Source of the DNA: Hyphomicrobiales bacterium
Lineage (GTDB): Bacteria; Pseudomonadota; Alphaproteobacteria; Rhizobiales; Phreatobacteraceae
Length of the DNA: 33,244 bases
Direction: 5' to 3'
NCBI GenBank assembly: GCA_017304475.1
Contig: JAFKKV010000055.1
Coordinates: 1-33,244 of the forward strand
Within the stretch, counting starts at the first letter, position 1. Every line of letters starts with the position of its first letter. This document shows positions 16,363 through 24,941 of this stretch, piece after piece. The notes beneath the pieces were generated by a model. The model was not told the origin of the DNA. It saw only the letters and a program-made list of their open reading frames with translations, and did no database searches. Made by a program: the position numbers and the translations under genes.

Positions 16363-16388
16363 CCCGCTCGCGATGTCCCGCGAGCGGG
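16363..16388 (-). terminator. Hairpin downstream of the first pseudo-caspase gene
   Basis: CCCGCTCGCG (16363-16372) and CGCGAGCGGG (16379-16388) form a perfect 10-bp stem with a 6-nt loop, about 125 bp after the stop at 16513. No U-tract follows. The remainder of 16220-16512 has no supported gene. Confidence 0.5.
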
Positions 16389-16512
16389 CCACGGCCTTTC
16401 GCCCCGCATCGTCACCGAGGCCGATCATGGGCCATGCGTCCGGAACAGACCGAGGCGCCCGCGCCGGCAGCGCGATCGGCGGAATGGCGGTGCGTCCCGG
16501 CTGCCCGCGATG

Positions 16513-18978
16513 CTAGCGCCGCTGGCGTTCAGCCGCCTCGCGTGCCCTTTGCTGGGCTTCGCGGGCTCTCTGCTCAGCCGCCTCACGCGCTTTCTGCTCG
16601 GCCTCTCGAGCCCGCTGTTCGGCGGCCTCACGCGCTCTTTGCTGAGCATCGCGTGCCCGCTGCTCCGCCGCATCGCGCGCCCTTTGCTGCGCCTCCTGAG
16701 CCCGCTGTTCCGCCGCGTCGCGCGCCCTCTGCTGGGCATCCCGTGCCCGCTGCTCGGTTGCGTCGCGCGCCCTTTGTTGCGCATCCCGTGCCCGCTGCTC
16801 GGCCGTCTCGCGCGCCCTCTGCTGAGCATCCCGCGCCCGCTGCTCGGTTGCGTCGCACGCCCTTTGTTGCGCATCCCGTGCCCGCTGCTCGGCCGTCTCG
16901 CGCGCCCTCTGCTGGGCATCCCGCGTCCGCTGCTCGGCCGCATCGCGTGCCCTTTGCCGGGCATCACGCACCCTGTGTTCGGCCGTCTCGCGCTCCCTTT
17001 GCCGTGCCTCCCGTGCGCGATGCTCCGCCGCCTCGCGTGCACGGTGCTGCGCCTCGCGCCCTCTCTGCTCAGTCGCCTCGCGCGCCCTTTGCCGCGCTTC
17101 TCGTGCCTGCCGCTCCGCCGCCAGCACCCTTTGCCGGGCGGCCTGCCGCTCCTCCTGGGTTGCCTGCTCGGCAAACCGCTCGGCTTCCTCCGCCCGTTCG
17201 CGGGCATCGCGCTCGGCCGCCTCCGCCCATTCCTGCGCCGATTGCTCGGCGGCCCGTGCCCGCTCGTCGGCGGCCTCCTCGGCCGCCTGCTGCGCCGCTT
17301 CCAGCTCGATCAGCCTCTGCCGCTGCAATCGGTCCTGCCGCGGCGAGACGGTGGGTGCCCGCGCCGGCGCCGATCGCCCGGCCACGGCTGTCGACGGGCG
17401 CGGTTCAGGAGCGGCGGAAGCCGTCTCACCCCCGCGCCGCTGCGGCTCCGGCGACGCGAGAGCCGCCGGCAAGGCAATGGCGAGCGCCAGCGATGGCACG
17501 GCACGCGCCCGGCCCGGATAGGGCTGGACCGCTTGACCGGCGGGGTCGGTCACGGTGACGGTTCGAGCCACCGGGTCGACGCCCACCGTGTTGTGGATAT
17601 TGGCACCGATGACATTGATCGGCGCCGGCACCACATGCGCCGGCCGCTCGACCCCGGCGGGCACCGGATGGTAGACGGCCAGGATCGGCAGGACGAATGC
17701 GTCGACCGGCGGCAGGGGCGGAGGCATTTCGGCGAAATAGGCCGGCCGCTGCGACAGGAAGTCCACGGCGACCGGCGGCGGCGGCAAGCCATGAGCGGGG
17801 TCCGCGAAGGAGACGATCGGGCGTCGCGGAGAACTGATCCCATCTCCCGGCGTGATATCGACGCCGATGGCGGAAAAGGTCGATGGCGGTTCGAGCGGGG
17901 CGGACAGAAGCGTCAGGCGACGGCGCGCAGCCTCCACGTGTGAACCGTGTGGATGACGGCTGAGATAGGACCAATAGCCGTCGGGCGTATCGGCCCGCGT
18001 GGCCTGCCACCATGTGATCGCCTCGCGCTGGACCGCCATGATGACCCGCACGCGCTTGGCGAGCGGGTCGTCGGGATACGCGGCCAGGAAATCCCGATAG
18101 ACCGGCCATGCGTCACGGGCCAGCGCCGCGAGATAGGCACCATGGACGTCGAAGGACCCTAAGGGATTTGCCAGCAGCGCATGGAAACGATCGGGGGCAC
18201 CGGCCGAGACGTTGCGCTCGAACAGCCTGACGGGCTGTCCGACCAGCGAGACATCCCAGCTCAGCTGCGCGCCATGGGTCAATTCGCTGAGCCGCACCCG
18301 GACGCGCATGAACAGCTCGTCGAGCGGCGCGCCACCGGCCTTGATCATTTCCACCAGGGCGGACGCATAATGGCCGTAGGGCGCCCCACCCTCGGCGCCG
18401 ATCGTCCCCGGCGTAGCGTTGAACGCGAACACGGTGGCCGGCTCGGACCGCATCAGGGCCAAGCCCGCGGCAAGCCGCTCGCCCGATCGGGCAAAGCCAT
18501 TGGCGCGCGCGGCGTCGAGCACGACGGTGCGCGCCTTCAGCGGTAGCGCCGCCAGGGGCTTGGTGAGATCGGTCAGGCGGATCGCCGCCAGCGGTACGTC
18601 GCCGGCCTGATCGATGCGCGCATCCACCGGAACGAGATAGTTCTCGCCGTCGAACTGCACGGCATGGCCGGCGAAATAGACGAAGGCGACGGTGTCCGGC
18701 CCCGACATCCATGCCTTGTCGAGAAATTCGCGGAAGGCCAATCGCAAGGCCGCGGCATCCAGATCGCGCGCGCCAACCACATCGAAGCCCGCCGCCTGCA
18801 AGGTCTGCGCGACCAGGCCGGCGCCATTCGCGGCCGTGGCCAGCGGGCCGGTCTGATAGGCGCTGTTGCCGATGACCAGCGCGATCCGTTTTTCGTTCTG
18901 CTGAGATTGACCGGGGCTGACGTCGTACAGGAGCGCAAATAATACAAGTAGAAAATGAAGAATTCGACCCCCGAGCAT
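16513..18978 (-). CDS. Secreted pseudo-caspase with C-terminal long coiled coil (copy 1)
   Basis: An 821-residue protein. Residues 1-25 are a Sec signal (MLGGRILHFLLVLFALLY...). Residues about 29-255 are a caspase (C14) p20-like domain: KRIALVIGNSAYQ, then VYFAGHA with the dyad histidine His105 and ENYLVPVDA. The cysteine position, normally LDAC, reads LDAA, with Ala157 (codon GCG at 18508-18510), so proteolysis by the usual dyad is not possible. A tryptophan-rich region follows (about 275-350, with AWPVYRDF and WWQATR), then a proline/alanine-rich linker. From about 545 to the end runs a charged coiled coil of 15-residue repeats ending AAERQRR. GGGAGG precedes the ATG. A paralogue lies directly upstream. 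A structural or scaffold role outside the cytoplasm is inference. Confidence 0.85.
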   Translation of the reverse strand: MLGGRILHFLLVLFALLYDVSPGQSQQNEKRIALVIGNSAYQTGPLATAANGAGLVAQTLQAAGFDVVGARDLDAAALRLAFREFLDKAWMSGPDTVAFVYFAGHAVQFDGENYLVPVDARIDQAGDVPLAAIRLTDLTKPLAALPLKARTVVLDAARANGFARSGERLAAGLALMRSEPATVFAFNATPGTIGAEGGAPYGHYASALVEMIKAGGAPLDELFMRVRVRLSELTHGAQLSWDVSLVGQPVRLFERNVSAGAPDRFHALLANPLGSFDVHGAYLAALARDAWPVYRDFLAAYPDDPLAKRVRVIMAVQREAITWWQATRADTPDGYWSYLSRHPHGSHVEAARRRLTLLSAPLEPPSTFSAIGVDITPGDGISSPRRPIVSFADPAHGLPPPPVAVDFLSQRPAYFAEMPPPLPPVDAFVLPILAVYHPVPAGVERPAHVVPAPINVIGANIHNTVGVDPVARTVTVTDPAGQAVQPYPGRARAVPSLALAIALPAALASPEPQRRGGETASAAPEPRPSTAVAGRSAPARAPTVSPRQDRLQRQRLIELEAAQQAAEEAADERARAAEQSAQEWAEAAERDARERAEEAERFAEQATQEERQAARQRVLAAERQAREARQRAREATEQRGREAQHRAREAAEHRAREARQRERETAEHRVRDARQRARDAAEQRTRDAQQRARETAEQRARDAQQRACDATEQRARDAQQRARETAEQRARDAQQRARDATEQRARDAQQRARDAAEQRAQEAQQRARDAAEQRARDAQQRAREAAEQRAREAEQKAREAAEQRAREAQQRAREAAERQRR
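16516..17088 (-). repeat. 45-bp repeat array coding 15-residue coil units (copy 1)
   Basis: Twelve full units of the form RARDAAEQ-RARDAQQ (8+7 residues) plus a partial unit RAREAAERQRR. Most units carry Asp and end in QQ, unlike copy 2. The 15-residue period gives 3.75 residues per turn, typical of right-handed or nearly straight coils. The DNA is degenerate rather than identical between units. Confidence 0.9.
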
Positions 18979-19306
18979 TGCAGATCCTCCCGATCCGGCT
19001 CACTCTTTCGGCGTTGAATTCTTCGTGATCTATTGTGAACGGCACTTGAACCAAAGATGACGGAAACCGGGCGGCAAGATCGCCCGAAGGTGTCGGCCGC
19101 ACCTGTCGAGCTCAGGCCGGGGCAAGGCCGCGATGCGACCATCGCCCCTGCACCGCCGGCCTGCCCCTCGGCAGCCGCGTTTCATGCCCTTCCCGCCCCC
19201 GTCCGGGGATCGGTTGAAGGTCGCCCCCGGCGGCCTCGACGCCCCGGGGCCTTTCAACGACAGCGCGCGGTCAACGAGATGACCGCGCGCCCCAATGCCC
19301 CCGCTC
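18979..19306 (-). promoter_or_regulatory. Upstream region of pseudo-caspase copy 1, duplicated before copy 2
   Basis: This 328-bp gap has no gene. Its first ~245 bp (to about 19225) match 22349-22595 upstream of copy 2, and the first ~100 bp are almost identical, more so than much of the coding sequence. Shared elements include GGAGGATCTGCA before the ATG, CACAATAG, and the block TCATCTTTGGTTCAAG (minus strand). A possible -35/-10 pair on the minus strand is TTGGTT and TAGATC (TAGTTC in copy 2), 16 bp apart. The two copies are therefore probably controlled together. Confidence 0.6.
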
Positions 19307-22300
19307 TTACCGTCTCTGCCGCTCGGCCGCCTCGCGCGCTCGCTGCTCGGCTTCGCGCGCTCGCTGCTGGGCCGCTTCCCGCGCCCTTTGCTCCGCCTCG
19401 CGGGCGCGTTGTTCGGCAGCCTCCCGTGCCCGCTGCTCGGCTTCTCGGGCTCGCTGCTCGGCTGCCTCGCGCGCCCGCTGTTCCGCCTCGCGCGCTCTTT
19501 GCTGGGCCGCCTCCCGCGCCCGCTGTTCGGCTTCGCGGGCCCTTTGCTCGCTCGCCTCGCGGGCCCGTTGTTCGGCCTCACGCGCCCGCTGCTGGGCGGC
19601 ATCACGCGCTCTCTGCTCAGCCTCGCGCGCTCTTTGCTCGGCCGCTTCGCGAGCCTTCTGCTCCGCCTCTCGCGCTCGCTGCTGGGCAGCCTCCCGCGCC
19701 CGCTGTTCGGCCTCGCGGGCCCTTTGCTCATTCGCGTCGCGGGCCTTCTGCTCCGCCTCCCGGGCCCGTTGCTCGGCCGCCTCGCGCGCCCGCTGCTCGG
19801 CTTCACGTGCCCTTTGCTCACTTGCCTCGCGAGCCCGCTGCTGGGCGTCCCGCGCGCTTTGTTCCGCGGCCTCGCGTGCTTTCTGCTCAGCCTCTCGCGC
19901 CCTTTGCTGGGCCGTCTCGCGGGCCCGCTGCTCGGCTTCGCGCGCCCTTTGTTCGGTTGCCTCGCGCGCCCGTTGCTGGGTTTCGCGCGCACTTTGCTCG
20001 GCGGTTTCCCGGGCCCTTTGCTCGGCAGCCTGCTGTGCTCGCTGGCGAGCCGCCTGCTCGGCCGCCTGCACCCTCTCCCGGGCGGCCCGCTCGGCCGCCT
20101 CGGTCCGCTCGCGCGCGGTCTGTTCGGCCGCCTGAGCCCGCTGCCGGGCCGCCTGCTCGGCGGCCTGGGCCCTCTCGGCCGCAGCCCGTTCGGCTGCCTG
20201 GGCCTGCTCGCGCGCCGCTTGCTCGGCGGCTTGCTGCGCCCTTTGCCGGGTAGCCTGCTCGGCCGCCTCTGCCCTTTCGCGAGCGACCTGCTCGGCCGCG
20301 TGCTGTGCCCGATGCCGCGCAGCCCGCTCGGCAGCCTCGGCCCTCTCGCGCACCGCCTGGTCGGCCGCCTGACTTCTCTCGCGAGCCGCCTGGTCAACCG
20401 CTTGCTGCGCCCTCTGCTGCGCGGCCTGTTCGGCCGCCTGCGCTCTTTCGCGCGCCGAGTCCCGCTCTGCCCTGGCCGCCTGGTCGGCAGCTTGCTCAGC
20501 CGCCTCCGCCCTTTCGCGCGCCGCCTTCTCGGCCGCCTCCGCCCATTCCCGGGCAGACCGTTCGGCGGCCTGCGCCCTCTCGTCAGCGATCTGCTCCGCC
20601 GCCCGCTGTGCCGCCTCGATCTCGGCGGCTCTTTGCCGCGACAGCCGCTCCTGCCGCAGGGACGCGGCGGGAATACGCGCATGACCCGATCGATATCCCG
20701 CGGTCGGAGCCGACCGCGATCGAGGTTCGTTCGGCCCCGCCTGGCGCAGCCATCCCGGCGGCACGGCAGCCGGCAGAGCCACGGCGAGGGACGCGGCTGT
20801 GATGGGTCGCGCCCGATTGCGCGCCGCCCGGCCCTTGGCCGAGGCTCGCGCTGCGGCGGTCGGCTGGTATGGCCCGAGATGGCCAGGTATCGGCTGGATC
20901 CGTCGGCCCGCCGGATCGGTCACCGTCAGGGCGCCATCGGCGGGATTTGCGTCCACCCTGTTATGGATATTGGCGCCGATGACGTTGACCGGAGCCGGCG
21001 CCAGGTGACGCGGCCGGTCGACCCCGGCCGGCACGGGCCGATAGGAAACCGGGATCGGCAGGACGAATGCCCCGACGGACGGCAGAGGCGGCGGCAGTTC
21101 GGCGAAATAGGCCGGTCGCGGCGACAGGAAGCCGGCGGAAACCGGCGGCGGCGCCAGGCCGAGGACGGGATCCGCGAAAGAAATGACCGGCCGTTCCGGA
21201 TAGCCCATCTCCTCCACCGGCAACTGCTCGACGCCGGGAACGGAGAACGACGGCGGCGGCTCGAGCGCGGCGGCGAGATGCGACAGGCGACGACGCGCCT
21301 CGATGACGTGCGGCCCACGTGGATAGCGGACGAGATAGGACCAATAGCCCTCCGGATGATCGGTCCGCAGGGCCTGCCACCACGTCATCGCCTCACGCTG
21401 GACCGCCATGATGGCATGCACGCGCCGGGCTTGCGGGTCGTCCGGATGGGCGGCCAGGAATTCCCGATAGGCGGGCCACGCATCGCGCGCCAATGCCGCG
21501 AGATAGGCGCCATGGACGTCGAAGGATGTGATCGGCCGCGTCAGCAGGTCCTGGAAGCGATCGGGCTCTGCCGCAGCGCCCGTGCGTTCGAAGAGCATGA
21601 CGGGCTGTCCGACCAGCGAGACGTTCCAGGTCAGCTGCGCGCCATCGGTCAATTCGCTGACGCGCACGCGGACACGCTCGAACAGGGCGTCGAGCGGCAC
21701 ACCGCCGGCCTTGATCATCTCCGCCAGGGCTGTCGCATAATGGCCATAGGCAGCCCCGCTCTCGGCGCCCACCGTGCCCGGACTGGCATTGAAGGCGATC
21801 ACGCTGGCCGCCTCGGACCGCATCGGCGCCAGTCCGGCGGCAAGCCCTTCGCCCGATCGGGCGAAGCTGCTGGCGCGCCCGGCGTCGAGCACCACGATGC
21901 GCGCCCTCGCGGCGAGCGCGGCCAGAGGTCTCGTGAGGTCGGCCAGGCGGATCGCCGCCAGCGGCACGTCGCTGGCGGCCGCAATCCGTGCGTCCACCGG
22001 GACGAGATAGTTCTCGCCTTCGAATTGCAGCGCATGGCCGGCGAAATAGACGAAAGCGACGGTGTCCGGCCCCGACATCCTCGCCTTGTCGACGAATTCA
22101 CGAAAGACGGATCGCAAGGTGGCCGCGTCCAGATCGCGCGCGCCGACGACGTCGAAACCCGCCGCCTGCAGCGTCTGCGCGATCAGCCCGGCGTCATTGG
22201 CGGCGGTCGCCAGCGGGCTGACCTGATAGGCGCCGTTGCCGATGACAAGGGCGATCCGCCTTTCGAACTGCTGTGATTGACCGGAGCCTACGCCGTACAG

Positions 22301-22348
22301 GAGGCCAAACAACACAAGTAGAAAATGAAGAATTCGACCCCTGAGCAT
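19307..22348 (-). CDS. Secreted pseudo-caspase with extended coiled coil (copy 2)
   Basis: A 1013-residue paralogue of the 16513-18978 product with the same layout: signal peptide (1-25), caspase-like domain with the histidine kept in VYFAGHA (His105) and the cysteine position changed to LDAG with Gly157 (codon GGG at 21878-21880), tryptophan-rich region (AWPAYREF, TWWQALR, GYWSYL), proline-rich linker with VIGANIHN, then a coil from about 565 to the end. The coil is about 170 residues longer than in copy 1 and has two zones: 11/12-residue units (587-777), then fifteen 15-residue units (778-1002). The final AAERQRR is shared. Start context GGGAGGATCTGCA-ATG is the same as copy 1. Two independent losses of the cysteine argue that the peptidase activity is not the selected function. 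Confidence 0.85.
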   Translation of the reverse strand: MLRGRILHFLLVLFGLLYGVGSGQSQQFERRIALVIGNGAYQVSPLATAANDAGLIAQTLQAAGFDVVGARDLDAATLRSVFREFVDKARMSGPDTVAFVYFAGHALQFEGENYLVPVDARIAAASDVPLAAIRLADLTRPLAALAARARIVVLDAGRASSFARSGEGLAAGLAPMRSEAASVIAFNASPGTVGAESGAAYGHYATALAEMIKAGGVPLDALFERVRVRVSELTDGAQLTWNVSLVGQPVMLFERTGAAAEPDRFQDLLTRPITSFDVHGAYLAALARDAWPAYREFLAAHPDDPQARRVHAIMAVQREAMTWWQALRTDHPEGYWSYLVRYPRGPHVIEARRRLSHLAAALEPPPSFSVPGVEQLPVEEMGYPERPVISFADPVLGLAPPPVSAGFLSPRPAYFAELPPPLPSVGAFVLPIPVSYRPVPAGVDRPRHLAPAPVNVIGANIHNRVDANPADGALTVTDPAGRRIQPIPGHLGPYQPTAAARASAKGRAARNRARPITAASLAVALPAAVPPGWLRQAGPNEPRSRSAPTAGYRSGHARIPAASLRQERLSRQRAAEIEAAQRAAEQIADERAQAAERSAREWAEAAEKAARERAEAAEQAADQAARAERDSARERAQAAEQAAQQRAQQAVDQAARERSQAADQAVRERAEAAERAARHRAQHAAEQVARERAEAAEQATRQRAQQAAEQAAREQAQAAERAAAERAQAAEQAARQRAQAAEQTARERTEAAERAARERVQAAEQAARQRAQQAAEQRARETAEQSARETQQRAREATEQRAREAEQRARETAQQRAREAEQKAREAAEQSARDAQQRAREASEQRAREAEQRAREAAEQRAREAEQKARDANEQRAREAEQRAREAAQQRAREAEQKAREAAEQRAREAEQRARDAAQQRAREAEQRAREASEQRAREAEQRAREAAQQRAREAEQRAREAAEQRAREAEQRAREAAEQRAREAEQRAREAAQQRAREAEQRAREAAERQRR
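19310..20017 (-). repeat. 45-bp repeat array coding 15-residue coil units (copy 2)
   Basis: Fifteen full units RAREAxEQ-RAREAEQ plus a partial terminal unit. Units here end mostly in EAEQ, not DAQQ as in copy 1, which points to amplification after the gene duplication. KAR replaces RAR at the head of three units. Confidence 0.9.
20018..20590 (-). repeat. 33/36-bp repeat array coding 11/12-residue coil units (copy 2)
   Basis: About sixteen units of the type AARERAEAAEQ (11 residues) mixed with 12-residue forms such as AARQRAQQAAEQ. Hendecads give 3.67 residues per turn. Copy 1 has only a short, irregular equivalent, so this zone accounts for much of the length difference. Confidence 0.85.
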
Positions 22349-22635
22349 TGCAGATCCTCCCGATCCGGCTCACTCTTTCGGTGTTGAATTCTTCGTGAAC
22401 TATTGTGAATGACGCTTGAACCAAAGATGACGGAAACCGGGCGGCAAGATTGCCCGAATGTGTCGGCCGCGCCTGTCGCGCCCGGGCCCGGACAAAGCCG
22501 CGATGCGGCGCTTGCCCGGGTACCGTCGGCCCGCCCCCCCGGCGGCCCTGCTTCATGCGCGTCGCGCCGCCATCGGGGCAGCCGGTTGAACGTCGCCAAT
22601 GCCTCAGTCGGGATCAACGATCGCGGATCACCGCG

Positions 22636-23496
22636 TCACGCCGCCGGCGGCAATCGCAGGAACCGGCGGGCATTCTCGTAGAGCCAGAGATGGCGGACAT
22701 CGTCGTCGATCGGCAAGGCCCGGATCTCCTCGATCGCCCGGCCGATCGGCCCCAGCGGATAGGCGCTTCCGAAGATGATCCGGTCCTTCAGCACGGTGCG
22801 GCCATATTGCAGCAGCGGCTCATATCCCGACCCGGCAACCTGCAGATATTTGGGCCGCACCGCGACGAGGCCGATGCTGACATTGGCATGGCGCCAGGCG
22901 ACACCGATCAGCTCGTGGACCCAGGGAAATCCCGGCGGCGAGGCGCAGACGCGCAGCTCCGGAAAATCGACCATGACCTCGTCGAGCAGCGAGGGATGGC
23001 CATAACGCATCAGCGTGGAAGTGGCGAAATTGATCGAGCAGTGAATGTTCACGGGAATGTCCAGCTCGATGCACTTGGCATAGAGCGGATACATGCGCCG
23101 GTCATTGATCGCCATCTTGTGCTCGAAGCACTGCAGGTTCAGCCCGCGCAGGCCGAGAGTGCGGACGGCGTGGTCGAGTTCGCGCACCGCCGTCATGCCC
23201 TTGTTCGGATCGACGCCGGCAAAGCCGATGAAGCGCGGGCCCTGCGCCTCGCAGAACTCCGCGACGTCCTCGTTGCGGATGCGCCAGCCATAGGTCGTCT
23301 CGAGATCGCGCGCCTTGACGCAGATATGGCTGACCCCGGCCTTGTCATATTCGGCGAGATAGCCGCCGAGATCGCCCTGCAGCGCCTCCGCAGCGCTTTC
23401 ACTGCTGGAATAGACCTGACGATAGCGGGCGAGATGCTGCGCGCCCTTCGGCCCGAAGCCCGGCACCGGCGGCCGGCTGCCATAGTCGATGATCAT
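22636..23496 (-). CDS. Amidohydrolase-2-fold protein with degraded metal site
   Basis: A 286-residue TIM-barrel protein of the amidohydrolase-2 (ACMSD-like) family. Enzymes of this family usually have DxHxH at the start, a histidine in VNIHC, a histidine in a THxGxPW segment and FGTDYP. Here the start is MIIDYGSRPP with no HxH, the strand-5 histidine remains in VNIHC (His152), the next position reads SPPGFPW with Pro instead of His, and the last reads FGSAYP with Ala245 instead of Asp. The barrel core and the motif YPLYAKCIELDIPV are otherwise well kept. It may be inactive, metal-free or a family branch with new chemistry. The ATG overlaps the amidase stop (ATGA, 23493-23496), so it is the third gene of the ligase-amidase operon. 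Confidence 0.85.
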   Translation of the reverse strand: MIIDYGSRPPVPGFGPKGAQHLARYRQVYSSSESAAEALQGDLGGYLAEYDKAGVSHICVKARDLETTYGWRIRNEDVAEFCEAQGPRFIGFAGVDPNKGMTAVRELDHAVRTLGLRGLNLQCFEHKMAINDRRMYPLYAKCIELDIPVNIHCSINFATSTLMRYGHPSLLDEVMVDFPELRVCASPPGFPWVHELIGVAWRHANVSIGLVAVRPKYLQVAGSGYEPLLQYGRTVLKDRIIFGSAYPLGPIGRAIEEIRALPIDDDVRHLWLYENARRFLRLPPAA

Positions 23497-24941
23497 GATG
23501 GCTGTCCTTTGCCGGCAAGCGGGGCCCAATGCCCGGCCCAGGGCTGCAGTGTTTCGAGTGCCGCCGCGACGGCCAGCAGGCGCGCCTCGTCGTGCCAGCG
23601 GCCGACGACCTGCAGGCCGATCGGCAGGCCGCCCGACGACAGGCCGCAGGGGATCGAAATGGCCGGATGGCCGCTGGCATTGTACGGAATGGTGTATGGG
23701 TACCAGGAATCCCGGAGCGGGCCATGGTCGACGCCGTCGACGACCAGCGGCTCGTCCGATGCCTGGCCCGCCGGAAGCGCTGGAGAAGCCACCGTCGGCG
23801 TGATGAAGATGTCGGCGCCGTCGAACAGCCGCTCGACCTCGCGGAAAATGTCGGTGCGGGCGCGGGCGGCCGCGGCGAGGCGGGGATAGGTCTGCGTCTC
23901 CGGCTGGGGCGTCAGGCCGAGGCGCGCCGTACGATCCATGCGCCCACCGAATTCATCCAGCAGCGAACCGAAGCGGGCATGCTGATAGGCGCGCATCAGG
24001 ACGAGCGCGGAGGCGGTGTCGATGGCGAAACCGGCGGGCATCGCGACTTGCGCTGCGCCGGCGGCGATGAGCCGGTCGACGGCCGCGCCGACCGCCACCT
24101 CGATGTCCGGATCGACCCAGCGGTTCTGCATTCTCGGCGCATAGCGCAGACGCAGGCCGCGCAGCGCCGCCAGCGGGTCTTGCGGGAGCACGACCGGCGC
24201 CGGCGAGCCGCCATGCGACCAGGGATCGCGCGGGTCCGGCCCCTTCATGACGTTGAACATCATGGCGACGTCGGCGACGGTGCGACCCATCTGTCCGATG
24301 CAGGTCAGCGAGCCGAAGAGATCGGTCGTGGTTTCATGCGGCACCGCGCTCCAGGTCGGCTTCAGGCCGACAATGCCGCAGCAGGAGGCCGGGATCCGGC
24401 CTGATCCCGCGCCATCGGTCGAGACATGCAAGGGCCCGAACCCCATGGCGGCCGCGACCGCCGCGCCGCCGCTCGACCCGCCGCAGCTGAATTCCGGATT
24501 CCAGGGATTGCGGCTGACGCCCTGGCGGGGGCTGTCGGTCAGCACCTTGTGGCCGAATTCGGGGGTGGTGGACTTCGCAAAGGGAATGGCTCCGGCCCGT
24601 CGCAATCGGTCGATGGCCAGCGCATCGTCACCGCTAACCTGGCCGGCGAAGGCCTCCGAGGCATATTCGAGCGGCATGCCCTTGACGGCCAGCAGGTCCT
24701 TGACGCTGAACGGGATGCCGTGGAGCGGCCCCGGCGCCTTGCCTCCGGCCAGATCGCCATCGGCCTCGCGGGCCGCGGCGAGCGCCGCCTCTGCGTCAAG
24801 ATGGGAGAAGGCGTTGACCGGGCCGTTGCGCGCCGCGACCTGGTCGAGCACGGCTCGCATCAGCGTCTCGGCCTTCAGGGCGCCCGTCTTCAGGTCGGGC
24901 AGCAGGTCCGCCGCGCTGCGGCTCCAGAGAGGTTCGCTCAT
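23493..24941 (-). CDS. Amidase-signature hydrolase
   Basis: A 482-residue amidase-signature enzyme, hydrolysing a carboxamide to acid and ammonia or amine. The catalytic triad Lys81 (SVKDLLAVKG), cis-Ser156 (GGSSGGAAV) and nucleophile Ser180 (DGAGSGRIPAS) is complete, with the usual spacings of 75 and 24 residues. The nucleophile loop reads DGAGSGRIPA where most have DTGGSIRIPA. The ATG at 24941 overlaps the ligase stop as ATGA; a TTG two codons upstream is less likely. It is cytoplasmic, the second gene of an operon with an acyl-CoA synthetase-like ligase and an amidohydrolase-fold protein, so it probably frees a carboxylate that the ligase then activates. It is not the GatA subunit: no gatC or gatB neighbours are seen. 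Confidence 0.92.
   Translation of the reverse strand: MSEPLWSRSAADLLPDLKTGALKAETLMRAVLDQVAARNGPVNAFSHLDAEAALAAAREADGDLAGGKAPGPLHGIPFSVKDLLAVKGMPLEYASEAFAGQVSGDDALAIDRLRRAGAIPFAKSTTPEFGHKVLTDSPRQGVSRNPWNPEFSCGGSSGGAAVAAAMGFGPLHVSTDGAGSGRIPASCCGIVGLKPTWSAVPHETTTDLFGSLTCIGQMGRTVADVAMMFNVMKGPDPRDPWSHGGSPAPVVLPQDPLAALRGLRLRYAPRMQNRWVDPDIEVAVGAAVDRLIAAGAAQVAMPAGFAIDTASALVLMRAYQHARFGSLLDEFGGRMDRTARLGLTPQPETQTYPRLAAAARARTDIFREVERLFDGADIFITPTVASPALPAGQASDEPLVVDGVDHGPLRDSWYPYTIPYNASGHPAISIPCGLSSGGLPIGLQVVGRWHDEARLLAVAAALETLQPWAGHWAPLAGKGQPS

Noticed and set aside
16167..17943. Two long plus-strand frames opposite pseudo-caspase copy 1
   Set aside because: Same origin as above: low-complexity complements of the coil repeats, with no start signal and no family resemblance.
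16516..20590. Regular 33- and 45-bp repeats resembling a CRISPR array at first sight
   Set aside because: The units are degenerate, contiguous, in-frame and translate to coiled coil; there are no unique spacers and no cas genes.
19030..20682. A 550-residue Arg/Pro-rich minus-strand frame
   Set aside because: An out-of-phase reading of the same repeats; the signal peptide and caspase domain are in the other frame.
19295..22276. A 993-residue plus-strand frame, rich in Leu/Arg/Pro, opposite pseudo-caspase copy 2
   Set aside because: It is the complement of the coil repeats. The third-base bias of the real gene leaves the opposite frame open, there is no ribosome binding site, and the leucine-rich part simply mirrors the Arg/Ala/Glu/Gln codons.
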